Shown here piece after piece: positions 54,501 through 64,000 of a stretch of 64,000 nucleotides of DNA. How positions within the stretch are numbered: position 1 is the first letter of the stretch; each line of letters starts with the position of its first letter. A program made the position numbers and the translations under genes. Below the pieces are notes generated by a model. That model was not told the DNA's origin, ran no database searches, and worked only from the letters and a program-made list of their open reading frames with translations. Origin of the DNA: Calvatia gigantea (lineage: Eukaryota; Basidiomycota; Agaricomycetes; Agaricales; Lycoperdaceae); contig JACAAK010000017.1 of the NCBI GenBank assembly GCA_025093985.1, forward strand, positions 496,001-560,000, read 5' to 3'.

Positions 54501-55365
54501 ACTTTCATCCTCACTCCAAGATTTATCCACATTATCACCTCTTATTGAAAAGGAATGCTGTCTTCATATTGGTCAGGCTGATGAAGCACTTGAAGATATC
54601 TGACATACTCACCAACTGATAACTGGCCTTGTTCAGTTCAAAAAGTTCAATATCTCAGGAGCTGGAAATAAGCCAAACACTCATTATCACACTATTGTCA
54701 ACCGTCTTCAAACTCGTATTCAACATGCTGCCAATACATATCATACTGCATATGAAGCTCTACACATGCTTCAGCCAAATGGAAAATGGAAGACACATTT
54801 CAAGAAACTCCATCCAGAAGATATACGAGGGCCTGGATGACAGCCAGATGACCCAACTGGTCAATCACACAGTCAATATGAAACATCATGGATTTGGTTA
54901 GTTGGAAAAGGGTCTAACTCTGTTGAGGCTGGTGAAGAGGAGTTTGATGAATCAATGCGAGCTGAGTGGGCTAAAATGAAGGCACGCCAAGATCAGTGGG
55001 AAGAGGAGTATCAATTGATACAGGAGGAGATGAAGCATACAGTGGCATATTTAGAGTGGAAAGCTAGGTGGTGGAGGGGACAGTCAAGTTGACATTCAGT
55101 AGAGGATCTTATCCTCTCTCAGGCTTTACATGCTTATGCTGAACGGCAAGCTTACATGTGGGAGAAACTTGCAGCTAGCTGTGTGAAGACATGGGTTCCA
55201 TTGTTAAAGGAAAATGGGGCTAATGTGTTATGGGCAGGTCAATATCAGGTCTCAGATGATGAACCAGAGAAGTATGATGGGAAAGATGGCAGTGATGAAA
55301 GTGATGAAGACAGTGAAGATAGCTTTATAGAGAATACCTTTGACAACTATGAACTGGATGAGTAG
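51535..55365 (+). pseudogene. KDZ transposase gene with CxC2-like cysteine cluster, many introns and stops
   Basis: A possible first exon starts at 51535 (MDPCPAKKERQ). The exon from 52043 has LQEWLSFQDSTLDEIIRLEG and the cluster CSVC-x8-CIDC-x5-C-x2-C ending HPLHCIQ. After an intron come WNGNFFGQASLKGLG and LGHGGLPCP, then (52747-52936) ECPACPHPGKNLP, LFLAIDANFKLK, MDYMVLSAL, VISYDIGCQW, NYLPGIGHTCGEDVEITW and IGPASRRETLNDHW (53660-53760). C-terminal blocks follow to an acidic tail (YDGKDGSDESDEDSED). Several stops are TGA at Arg positions (52517 in VQVL-stop-ARWFPA, 53048 in KNKD-stop-G, near 53309 in LV-stop-PNG). The gene is clearly dead but recognisable along its length. Confidence 0.88.
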
Positions 55366-55429
55366 GTAAATATAATCAGTATGTTTTAAATTATCAGGCC
55401 TTAACAGAGAGTGAAATAACAGTAATATT

Positions 55430-55770
55430 AAGTGTGTTATGAAGTGATCTTAACATTATGAAAGATAATATGAAGTAGATCCAAGAGTTATGAGGAGTAT
55501 TATGAAGTGGTTCTAACATTATGAAGAGTATAATGAAGTTACCCTAATGTTATGAAGGATAATATGAAGTAGGTCCAATAGTTATGAAGGGTAGGGTTCT
55601 ACATTGAAGGTATAATGAAGTGGTTCTAACATTATGAAGAGTATAATGAAGTTACCTTAATGTTATGAAGGATAATATGAAGTAGTTCTAACATTATGAA
55701 GGATAATATGAAGTAGATCCAATAGTTATGAAGGGTATAATGAAGTAGCCCTAACGAATGAGGAGAGTGG
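55430..55770. repeat. Right AT-rich tandem array of the KDZ element
   Basis: The units read AACATTATGAAGAGTATAAT, GAAGTAGGTCCAATAGTTAT and GAAGTTACCCTAATGTTAT. These are the reverse complements of the left-array motifs, so the two arrays are inverted relative to each other and bracket the element. It is shorter (about 340 bp) than the left array (about 880 bp). Confidence 0.9.
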
Positions 55771-55799
55771 GATGATTCCCATTTGTTTTATCATCGACT

Positions 55800-55996
55800 T
55801 GTGAGAGGAGATAGGTACAGTTGAAAGACCTGTGAATATATTTTTCCAGTGACTGTGGTGGAAAGGGATATTTTATAACCTATAAAAATGTTTTTCCTAC
55901 GACTCTTTCGAGGAGAAGGGAATATCTTAAAAACCTGTGATACTGTTTTTCCTGCAACTCTTTCAAGAAGGAGGGAATATATCTTAACCCATGACT
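55800..55996. repeat. Three degenerate tandem units of about 55 bp
   Basis: Units beginning near 55826, 55877 and 55931 share ACCTRTGA-A-A-TGTTTTTCC, then GACTCTTTC and GGGAATATCTTA. They lie immediately outside the right KDZ array. Their origin is unknown: possibly the outer subterminal repeats of the same element, or the flank. Confidence 0.7.
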
Positions 55997-58900
55997 CACT
56001 CAACATAAGATCTGGTAGCATGTGCGGCAGTGAATGACCTGGTAGCATGTGCAGTAAATACTAGCAACAAGGCTGTTAGTTGAGTGTCAGCAGATCAAGG
56101 CCATTAACCTTTGTTGTTGAAATGAGGTTGATGAAAGTGGTTGGAGAAATAGCAGATGAATTTCTGGCTCAATCAAATGGTAGCAGTCAAAGTCCAGCTC
56201 ATTCCAAGGATTGGTATAATCTCTTCCATGAAATGACTAAGTTGCTCATCTATGTCTTCTAATTCTTGTCTTCTTATCTGGAGAGCTGCAGCATATCAGA
56301 TTAATCCATAAAGATCTTCTCTTCCAGTCTACTTGTTTAAGGTAGTTTTATCATCAATGCGAGTGTGATATAAGGTGCAACCTCAGCAGATAACTGGAGA
56401 ATGATCCACAAACAATGATACCTTCAGTTATTGAAGATTCCATACTACTGATATGTGCAGGAAGAGGTCATCAAGTTTGGAGTAAGATTTAATGGTTTTT
56501 AAGGCCGTCTCCTTGCTTTTCAGCATAAATTACTTGTTCTCCTCTGTGCTTTTCAATGTGTTGAGTTCCTTAACACATGTTACTCAATCATTTTGCCTAT
56601 ATGGGCTCAGAGAGTGTTTATCATGTCACAGATTTGTTGTGGCGCTCATCATGGTTAAACCAGCAGATAGACTAGCATATAACAAAATGCTTTTTAGGGC
56701 TAAGTCTGTGTGCTGTTTTTGAACCAGCAATCAAGTACTCGTTTTACTGTACTCCTCCCTCAGTGATAAGCCAATGCATCACACTCATTGTTAATGGTGG
56801 ATCCTCATTAATGGCAAAGCAGTTCCAGACTAGAAAGTAATAGCTCATATGGAGATTTTGATGAAGTGAAAAGTAGCAGCAATCAAATGCCCATGATACT
56901 TCTCCTACTTGCATACTTTTTAGGATGGTGTGTCTGAGTAAACATATGTCTGGTAGACATTGGAGTGGATGTGCTACTTTTGCCTATGCTACTCTTGTTG
57001 GTGAGCCGAAATGAGTTCTCTTTTGAATTTGACACCTAATCCATCATAGTCGATGCCTTGTAGGTGGCCAGCACAGAATATAATGCGGCTCAACCTAGTT
57101 AGGTTCAATAATGCAACACTAATCTTCCTGCGACTTTCAACTCCTCCACAACAGTCATTCCACATAAAGTGGTGACACAGAAGTGTAGTGTGTCTAAGGT
57201 GGTAGATTTTCTTTTTTAGGGGAATGCATATTATAGCATGATATTGGCAGTTAAACCTGCTAAGACATAGAATATTATTGGTGGAGAATGTTGAGGAAAT
57301 GGAGGGTTCAGGAGGTGATTGGGAAAGGAAAATGGAATATCTCCAACGTCATTCGAAGATGGCAGAGAAAGAAGAAATGAACACTCCTTGCTTCTTTGCA
57401 GATTTTTGCTCTCTTCTTTGCAATCAGACTAGTGACTGCTATCCAGTTGGTATCATGATGTTTAAGGGGTAATTCCCTCATCGAATAAGGCATATTGTAA
57501 TGTGAAGCCTTTTTGTGTGCCACATGAACTCGAAGTTCTTGTTGATCAATTACAACTGAGGAATGGAAACATCTTGGATTTGCAGACGTGTTTGGGTAGT
57601 CATCATGAATTCAAATGTGCCACAATCCAAACCCACAGTACAGAACCAAATTAATGGTTTATTCCTTGATTTACACTGTAAAGTGTCTTCTACTAAAGAT
57701 GCTGGACTAGTGCGTGAAACGCAGCTCTAGTCAATGCTAACTGCACTGAGAATCAGGTAAGACAGTCCTGAAGCTGTAAAGCTTTTAGGCTTTTCTTGAG
57801 GTGGAGTGCAGATCAGTCTTTCTACTTCAACTGTTGCAAATATGCATAGGGAGTAGGAGGTCTAGTGGGTGATTCAATAATGCCACAAATAATGCTAAGT
57901 GCCTCTCATTGACAAACTCTCCTCTGGAATTAGTGCAGGGACAATTAAGCTACAAACTGAAGAGATTTCTCAAATGTGCTTGGAGCCTCAAGACTTCTTT
58001 TGAAGGAGGACAACCTTACAATGTGAGATGAGAAGTCATAAAGTAGTGTCACGATAAGTGACAAGCATTTCCATCAAGTCTGAGTAAAATGCTCAAGGAT
58101 GAGGATAATTGTATAAAGGAGGATCCCGGGAGAGGTACTGGTGTGATTTTCCCTATGGTATATCCAGGATGGCAATAGAATCAGAGTGCTAACTTCAACA
58201 GGTCAAGAATGACGTGGAGAAGGCACAATCAAAGGAATGTTCTGTTCAATGATGTCAAATGATATAGTCTAGTTAGGCATATTTTCCAAGCAACTGAAAT
58301 CTCCTTGCTTAGATTGCAAGTTTGTGTACAATGATGAGATCAGGCAGAATATACAGCTCCTTCTGACTAGTTGTGAAGGTGGTAACCTTTAACAATTGCC
58401 TCAAAAGCATCTTGCTCGAGGACATACATTGTAAGATTTCTTGATAGAAGATCAGCGCAACACTTAATGTGGTACAAACAAATCTTTCCCTAAAGTCTAT
58501 AGACATATGCTGGAATGTAATTGCAGCTCAGCTACTTGTCATCCCTAAGGATTCCAGTTCCTATGCCTCAAGCCTAATGTAAAGTGGTGAGGTCAAGGGA
58601 TATAATCTGGTGACAAAGTGTGAGTGCTCAACTGTTTATGTTCGGAGCTATTACTGCTATTCCAAGACATGTTATTGCTTCCTTCCTTTTAATGAGGCGA
58701 TTCACGAGATCTCATTAGAGATATTCTTCTCAAGTGAATAGAGCAAATGCTCCTACTCTCATCTTCATTTTATTCATAAGGATAGCTCACTTGTTGCTTA
58801 GAAGTGGCAGTGCTCATGCCAGTGTTCAATGCATTTTCAAGGAGTATGAAGTCAGAAGTACTAACCCATATATCCTTCCATTGAGCTCAAGGTTCACATC

Positions 58901-60171
58901 ATTTATAATGGTGATCACAAGTACTCCTCCAGTGCCAAGCTCTGTTAGAAGCGGCAATAGGATTTCTTAAAGAGTTTGTTGGCATGTTGAACCCTTGGTG
59001 CTCAATCTAAAACCTCTTTCTCAATTGTAGATGCTAAATGGTGTGCTCAAGTCTTAATTGTGGATGGCGACTTCCATAAAGTCAAACTTCCTTAAAGCTC
59101 CTTTGTTTTTCCCAGCTGTCAGTGGACAGAGCAGTATGAACCACACTCATTCTTGCTCTTTGTGATGTAGACTGATTAAGGTCGGCAGTGGGCTTCAAGC
59201 TTGGGCACAATGATGCACATTACTCAAGTGAAGTAACATTGGTGCTAGAAGCAGGACATGATATATGATGATGCAGCACCTCTACAAGAGAAATAGTATA
59301 CTGTGGCATCGCTGTGCCAGTGTAGTATTTAAATTACATTCAAAAATGTTTCATGAAGCAACATAATGGCAGAATATCTGGTTCATTATCCTTCTTCCCT
59401 TATTTCCCTGCTATAAGGACGCATAAAGTGTTCTTCTCCTTGTCACCTCCTTTGGATAATTTGCATGTACAGCTACTGCTGCAACTTGGACTAATGTCCA
59501 TGGTTTTATTGGTACTGCTGACCTTGCAGCTGCTGTCTACCATACCAGCATAAGTGCTACAAGTGCTACTGCCCATTGCCTTAGTGTGGCATAATGTGTC
59601 AAAGCACATGGGCTATCCATAAGAGGAATAAGCAGTGGTCGAATAGACATAGAAGGGTAAAGTGTAAGAGCCTAGTGAAGGAACAAAACATGGACTTCTC
59701 AAGATATTGCATATATCCCAGCTTTTAGGAACTAAGCAGAACTCAGTGGCTTGTAACTGCCAACCAAGTGGATCAAGTGGCTCAGGTTCTTGCTCGTGGT
59801 ATGTTTTAGAACTCAAGGCAGGACTTGCCCAATTGACTTGGAACACAAGAACACAAGACTTATAGTTTTACCTGACACTGCAGTTTTTATTGTGGTCAGC
59901 AAGATATATTATCCTGGGCCAGCGAAATAACCAGTGAAGCAGAGTGTAATGCTCAGCATAAATAATACATTATATAAGCTAATACTGAGGTGGATTTGAA
60001 GAGAACCCAGAAAGCCCAAAGAGTTATTGTTGATCAGAGAGAATACAAGAATGGAGGTGGAGCATCCAGAGTGGAGTAGTTCTTGCTACAACCCAAAAGA
60101 ATGGGGAGTGGACCATAAGAGGCTGAACCAGACCAGAGGTAACAATTTACCAAGACTAATCCAAGAACGAG
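55997..60171. other. Decayed DNA, no gene recognised
   Basis: All six frames are short and carry no motif I can name. If the LTR at 60359 belongs to a complete Copia element, its internal region should lie here on the minus strand, but no RT, integrase or zinc knuckle could be found, so the DNA is either too decayed or unrelated. Base composition is AT-richer than in the LINE region. CpG appears scarce. Confidence 0.4.
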
Positions 60172-60246
60172 TGAACAATGTGTCAGCATCATGTCAGACT
60201 GCTGCATGTAGTGTGTGTGTTCACAACATGGGTCAGACAGGGCATC
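60172..60246. repeat. Inverted repeat arm, partner 60917-60986
   Basis: The sequence around CAGCATCATGTCAGACTGC and ACAACATGGGTCAGAC matches the reverse complement of 60917-60986 (GTCTGTCCCATGTTGTTG and AGACATGATGCTGATACAT) with scattered mismatches. The LTR and its primer site lie between the arms. Confidence 0.8.
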
Positions 60247-60340
60247 AAGTGGACCAAAGGCACCACTGTCTCCCAGGTTGAATACGACTGTAGCCTCCTC
60301 AAACTCTACCGGCATTGCTAAACACAGTCAGAGTAAGCAG

Positions 60341-60358
60341 TGGTTGGGGCCCATAACC
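60341..60358 (-). other. Primer-binding site, half-tRNA(iMet) type
   Basis: On the minus strand the LTR end CTCTCAACA is followed by GGTTATGGGCCCCAACCA. The first 12 bases are identical to the site of the gag-only Copia element at 38218-38229 and complementary to the initiator tRNA anticodon arm. This fixes the LTR's orientation as minus and implies an internal region to the left. Confidence 0.78.
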
Positions 60359-60916
60359 TGTTGAGAGAACAAGATAACATCCCAATATAATCACACTACT
60401 ACACTAGTGTATGCGCGAGCAGTGAAGGGTAGTCATACTCACCTGGAGATGGTCCAAGGGGAGATCCACATAGAGAGGATTCCAGAGAGACTTATACCAG
60501 CAATACCAACCCATCTACTCTGTAGAGGAGGGTAAGGTAGCGGTAAAGCATGCTTAAGAGAGAGAGGTGTTTGAAGAATGAAGGAAGTGTCTTAGGACCA
60601 GAGTCCTTTTATATGCATACTACATAGAGGTACTTATATACTAAGTCCTAGGTGACATGACCATACACCTGAAACAGGGAGGTAACACTATCTACCAGTA
60701 GTATAAAGTGTGTATACTGTGTATGACACATGTACTAGAAGGTTCCATGTGGAGTTATCTAACCAGCTACCATAGTGTGGTATATTACTCTCATATGTAG
60801 TCCATAGTCTACATGAGATGTCCATTATTATTGACCCTCTGAAAGTGAAATGCTTGAGACCCATTTCAGCTATAAATAGACTGAACCAATGTAGTGGTAC
60901 AGATCGAGATTCAACA
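60359..60916 (-). repeat. Copia-type LTR (558 bp) with TATA box
   Basis: The ends are TGTTGAGAG and GATTCAACA, so the termini are inverted copies (TGTTGA / TCAACA). On the minus strand a strong TATA-like GCATATAAAAGGACTC occurs near 60622-60607, about 300 bp into the LTR, as expected for a U3-R boundary. A truncated copy in the other orientation is at 44029-44240. Only one LTR was found, and no second copy occurs to the left within the window. Confidence 0.75.
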
Positions 60917-61262
60917 GTCTGTCCCATGTTGTTGATGCATGCATTATGTACTGCTATCAGACATGATGCTGATACATTGTTCATCCTGCATCTAAATATG
61001 TCTAAGCTGAACTCCACTCTGTCGGGGTTTGTCCAAACTCCTTACAGGCAGCTTCCTGTCCTCCAAAGGATGGGTAATTACACAATCCAGTCTTTTTGCC
61101 TTCACTCTGCACTTATGTGCATTTCCCTGAATAACTGTGAATGGACTGGGTGGGATTTCTTGGGGGCTACAATGGAACTGCCCCAGTACGAACAGCTCTA
61201 TGTGCCAGACTATCCAGCTGTTGCTGCTACTCCTACTTCACCAGTAAAGAGGCAGAAATAGA
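60917..61262 (+). CDS. Hypothetical open frame, unrecognised
   Basis: The frame open from the LTR into this segment ends at 61261 with NCEWTGWDFLGATMELPQY and a basic SPVKRQK tail. Its first 70 bp are the inverted-repeat arm. The upstream reading into the LTR is probably accidental. No family recognised; it may be the C-terminal exon of an uncharacterised gene or chance. Confidence 0.3.
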
Positions 61263-61935
61263 ATACTAGTGTGTGATAGGGATATACTGCTTAGATTAAG
61301 CTGACAGAATAGATATTTAAAGATTTCTGCACAATGCAAGTTTGTAGGGAGGCAATCTAACAATATGAGGGACAATTCCACAAAATAACATGAAACAACA
61401 ATGCATAAAGAATACTAGAATAGCTAACTACCTTCACTAAGAAGAGTAAAGTCAAGTTACACTGTAAAAAGTGCAACTTGTGTCCCTTATCCAAGAAGTT
61501 GACAAGATACAGAACCTCAGGTACTCCTTAAGATTCACCCTTATCAAGTCAGCGACCAAAAGCACACTGTCCTATACTTGTGATACTCCAAGTACCAGAG
61601 TACAGCAATGCAATATGCTCTTAATCTAAGCTCACTTTGCAAGTAAGCCTGAGGTCTTCTTCTTAGATTACAAAGGTCTTAACCTTAGCTCAAGTCACTT
61701 AATCCAGTTAATCTTGAAAGAACCCCAGGTTGCAATTTGGGGGAAACTTGAGGGCAAAAAGGGGAGAGGAACTAGAGATGGTTAAGCAACCCAATACAGA
61801 GAGGTGGGTGGATGCTCAAATCAAAGGGGTTCCAGTTGAATGGAAAGAGATCTACAGGAAATGGACAACCACTTTTGGCAAACTAGGAAGGAACCAGTGC
61901 TTGGAGAAAAATGGGGGTAAGAAGAAAAACCTGCT
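61263..61935. other. AT-rich DNA without recognised gene
   Basis: No conserved motif is seen. From about 61730 an open plus frame (KQPNTERWVDAQIKGVPVEW) leads toward the gypsy fragment. It could be a remnant of upstream gypsy gag or pol, but I cannot assign it. Confidence 0.4.
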
Positions 61936-61978
61936 TCACAGCATTCCTAGAACAACTACAGCACACCTGAGACAATGC
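61936..61978 (+). repeat. 43-bp duplicate of the gypsy integrase tail
   Basis: Identical to 63298-63340 (encoding AFLEQLQHT in the integrase frame), 1.36 kb upstream and just before the RNase H part. In this place it is out of context for the polyprotein. It suggests template switching or a small duplication. Confidence 0.9.
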
Positions 61979-62010
61979 ACTAGGGGGAGTGCTCTCACAG
62001 CTATAAGAAG

Positions 62011-63890
62011 ACAAATGGCACCCCGTTGCCTTCACATCACGAACCCTATCACCAGCAGAACAGAATTATGAAATATATGACAAAGAATTGCTAGCCATTG
62101 TCCATGCCTTGAAGGAATGGAGACACTACCTTTTAGATGCCGAAGAATGATTTGAAATCTGGACCAACTACAAAAACCTCAAGTACTACCAAGAGCCACA
62201 AAAATTAAATGGACAACAAGCGTGGTGGTATCTGTGGCTGCAAGACTATGACTTTACACTATGACATGTGCCAGGAAAGACAAACACAAAAGCTGACTTG
62301 CTATCCCGAATCCACCAAATGCCAGAAGAACAAGAAAGCAAGCTGGTTACTATGATCCGAGAAAGCTGGCTACAGACAGAAGGCGCAGACAGCACGGTAC
62401 TTTTACAAGCAGAATTATTCATTGAACCAAACTTCCTCAGACAAATTCGAAGCCAAACCTGATGAGAAACAACAGTCCTAGCCGAACTAAAGAGGCAAGG
62501 ATCACAGCTCACCAAAGATAATGGAGTTATCTACAAACAAAACAGTGCATATGTCCCACCTGACCAGAAGCTATGGGAAGAGATCCTAGTACAGTACCAT
62601 GACATGCCAGACGCAGGACACCCAGGACAGCACAGGATGACAGAACTAATCAGCTGAGACTATTGGTGGCCATCAATATGAAAAGATGTAAAAAGATATA
62701 TCCAAGGATGCCAAGCCTGCCAAAGAAACAAGCCAAGAATGACACTGCTCAGATCGCCACTACGTCCCCTCCTGATACCAAGTGGACCTTGGGAAGAAAT
62801 CAGCATCGACATGATCGGGCCACTACCAGAATCGAAAGGAAAAGATGCAATATTAGTCATCGTGGACTGCTTCACAAAAATGATACGACTCTCAGCAACA
62901 ACCATGGATGCGTCATCTAAGGACATTGCAAGGATATACTGAGATGAAATATGGAAGCTACATGGATTGCTGAGGAAAGTACTTAGTGACCAAGGACCTC
63001 AATTCGCATCGGAATTCACCAAGGAGTTGTTCAAGGGGCTCGGCATCAAACAAAACCTATCAATGGTGTATCACCCCCAAATGGATGGACAAACCGAACA
63101 CATCAACAGAGAAGTAGAGACCTATATCCACCTGTACTGCAACTATGACCAAGACGACTGGGTGGAGTGGCTCCCCATCACAGAGTTCCAGTACAATGAC
63201 AAACAGCATGGAGGAACACAGGAGACACCATTCTTCCTAAACTACGGAAGGAACCCATGGAAAGGCAAAAATGAGCTGGCAATGAACAATCCTGCTGTCA
63301 CAGCATTCCTAGAACAACTACAGCACACCTGAGACAATGCCTCATCAGCACTATGGACATACCAAGAAAAGATGAAACAGCAACACAACCGCAGTAGAAC
63401 CCATACCGACACATACCAAACAGAAGATAAAGTATGGTTAGAGAACACCAATATCCATACCAATCAATCATCAAAGAAGCTAGGCCAAAAATGGTATGGT
63501 CCTTTCCTTATTAAGGAAAAGATAGGAGAGGCAGCATATTGGCTGACACTACCAGATGGATGGGCCATCCATAATGTATTCAATGAACAGCTCCTGTCAC
63601 CAGTACACAAGGCAAAGTTCCCGAGTCAAAAGCTGCCATCACTGCCCGACCCAGTGATTGTCAACAATGAAGAAGAGTATGAAGTGGAAGAGATCCATGG
63701 ATGATGAAAACGAGGAAGGGGATATCAATTCCTGGTCCACTGGAAGAGGTATAGCAATGAAGAAGATACATGGACAGCAGAGTCCAGCCTGGAAAATGTG
63801 AAAGACACCATAAGAGACTACCAAAAAAGGCATCCGGAGGATACCCATAAAAGAGGGGGCAGAAAACACAAAAAAGCATCAAACAAGTAA
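62011..63890 (+). pseudogene. Ty3/gypsy chromovirus pol fragment: RNase H, integrase, chromodomain
   Basis: Plus-strand order: RT-linked RNase H ([34 protein letters not shown]), linker ending HVPGKTNTKADLLSR, zinc-binding integrase head (HDMPDAGHPGQHR ... CQACQ), then the core with Asp in EISIDMIGPL, Asp in LSDQGPQF and Glu in DGQTEHINRE (35 residues between the last two). A GPFLIKEKIGEAAYWL module and a chromodomain follow (YEVEEI ... YQFLVHWKRYSNEEDTW). The stop is 63888-63890. All internal stops I could see are TGA, including tandem ones at 63702-63707, and most fall at Arg positions of the family. RT, protease and LTRs are missing. Chromodomain integrases target heterochromatin in known chromoviruses. 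Confidence 0.92.
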
Positions 63891-64000
63891 CCCAGACAAA
63901 GAAACTAAACAGACATGCCTGCCTCCCAATCTAACCGCATTGCTATTGACTCCCTTGTCCACCCCACTCCCACCAGAATCTCCTCCCTCCCTTTTCCTGA
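63891..64000. other. Sequence after gypsy pol, pyrimidine-rich at the end
   Basis: Only 110 bases to the window edge. It ends in a C/T-rich stretch. It could be the start of the non-coding 3' part of the gypsy element; no LTR start is recognised. Confidence 0.3.

Larger units (their letters stand above)
44468..55770 (+). mobile_element. Decayed KDZ (Kyakuja-Dileera-Zisupton) DNA transposon, about 11.3 kb
   Basis: The region holds a KDZ transposase pseudogene (51535-55365), two further genes, and AT-rich arrays in opposite orientation at its two ends (44545-45425 and 55430-55770). That matches known fungal KDZ elements, which are long, gene-carrying and have subterminal repeats. I could not fix the exact termini or an 8-bp target duplication: the left border is the end of LINE P, and the right border is set at the end of the array. 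Multiple stops in all three genes show it is old. Confidence 0.8.

Noticed and set aside
58309..58506. Remnant of a Copia or host gene on the minus strand
   Set aside because: No diagnostic motif in any frame over several kilobases, so I left it unassigned.
60868..60890. TATA box CTATAAATAG on the plus strand of the LTR
   Set aside because: The primer site shows the LTR is minus-oriented; the better candidate is TATAAAAG on the minus strand near 60615.
62011..63890. UGA recoded as Arg in this lineage
   Set aside because: Intact genes here (Tc1 transposase, Copia gag) use normal stops and sister LINE copies have CGA at the same sites, so mutation explains it.

Overview
ORGANISM AND NATURE OF THE WINDOW. 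This is transposable-element-dense nuclear DNA of a filamentous fungus, most likely a basidiomycete (Agaricomycetes). The evidence is short (about 50 bp) GT-AG introns, a KDZ-type (Kyakuja-Dileera-Zisupton) transposase gene with its CxC cysteine cluster, a chromodomain Ty3/gypsy element, Copia elements, a Tc1 element, and many copies of one Tad1-like LINE carrying APE endonuclease, reverse transcriptase and RNase H. I found no ordinary host gene. LAYOUT. 1-43743 is a patchwork of one LINE family in both orientations, each copy called A-P here, inserted into each other and into or by LTR elements. C (2876-8138) is the best preserved: ORF1 C-terminus, a 1,300-codon ORF2 with one stop, 3' UTR, poly(A), and a 12-13 bp target-site duplication (TSD) inside a Copia pol gene. 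D (8678-14083, minus), I (20244-26608, plus), K (26609-30491, minus) and N (30623-39587, plus) are long copies. N carries a younger LINE (M), a full Tc1 element with an intact transposase, and a gag-only Copia element with both LTRs. Solo LTRs with 5 bp TSDs lie at 11241-11632, 20690-21110, 27059-27359 and 29883-30183. Around 43.5-44.5 kb a perfect 227 bp duplication brackets a gypsy gag scrap and an LTR piece. 44468-55770 is a decayed KDZ transposon: inverted AT-rich arrays at both ends, two cargo-like genes (a minus-strand multi-exon gene with a W-rich C-terminus and a plus-strand gene with an RNase H1/viroplasmin-like domain), and the transposase. 55.8-60.3 kb is unrecognised decayed DNA. 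At 60.36-60.92 kb lies an LTR with a copia-type half-tRNA primer site, and 62.0-63.9 kb is a chromoviral gypsy pol fragment. HOW IT FITS TOGETHER. The region records repeated rounds of insertion, solo-LTR formation and ectopic recombination. Many premature stops are TGA where sister copies, or the protein family, have Arg CGA; together with CGx/CAx changes this is the mark of CpG deamination, presumably from cytosine methylation of transposons. Tc1 (34543-36147), LINE C and the gag-only Copia element look youngest. Junctions without TSDs and the perfect duplication could be real recombination or assembly errors.
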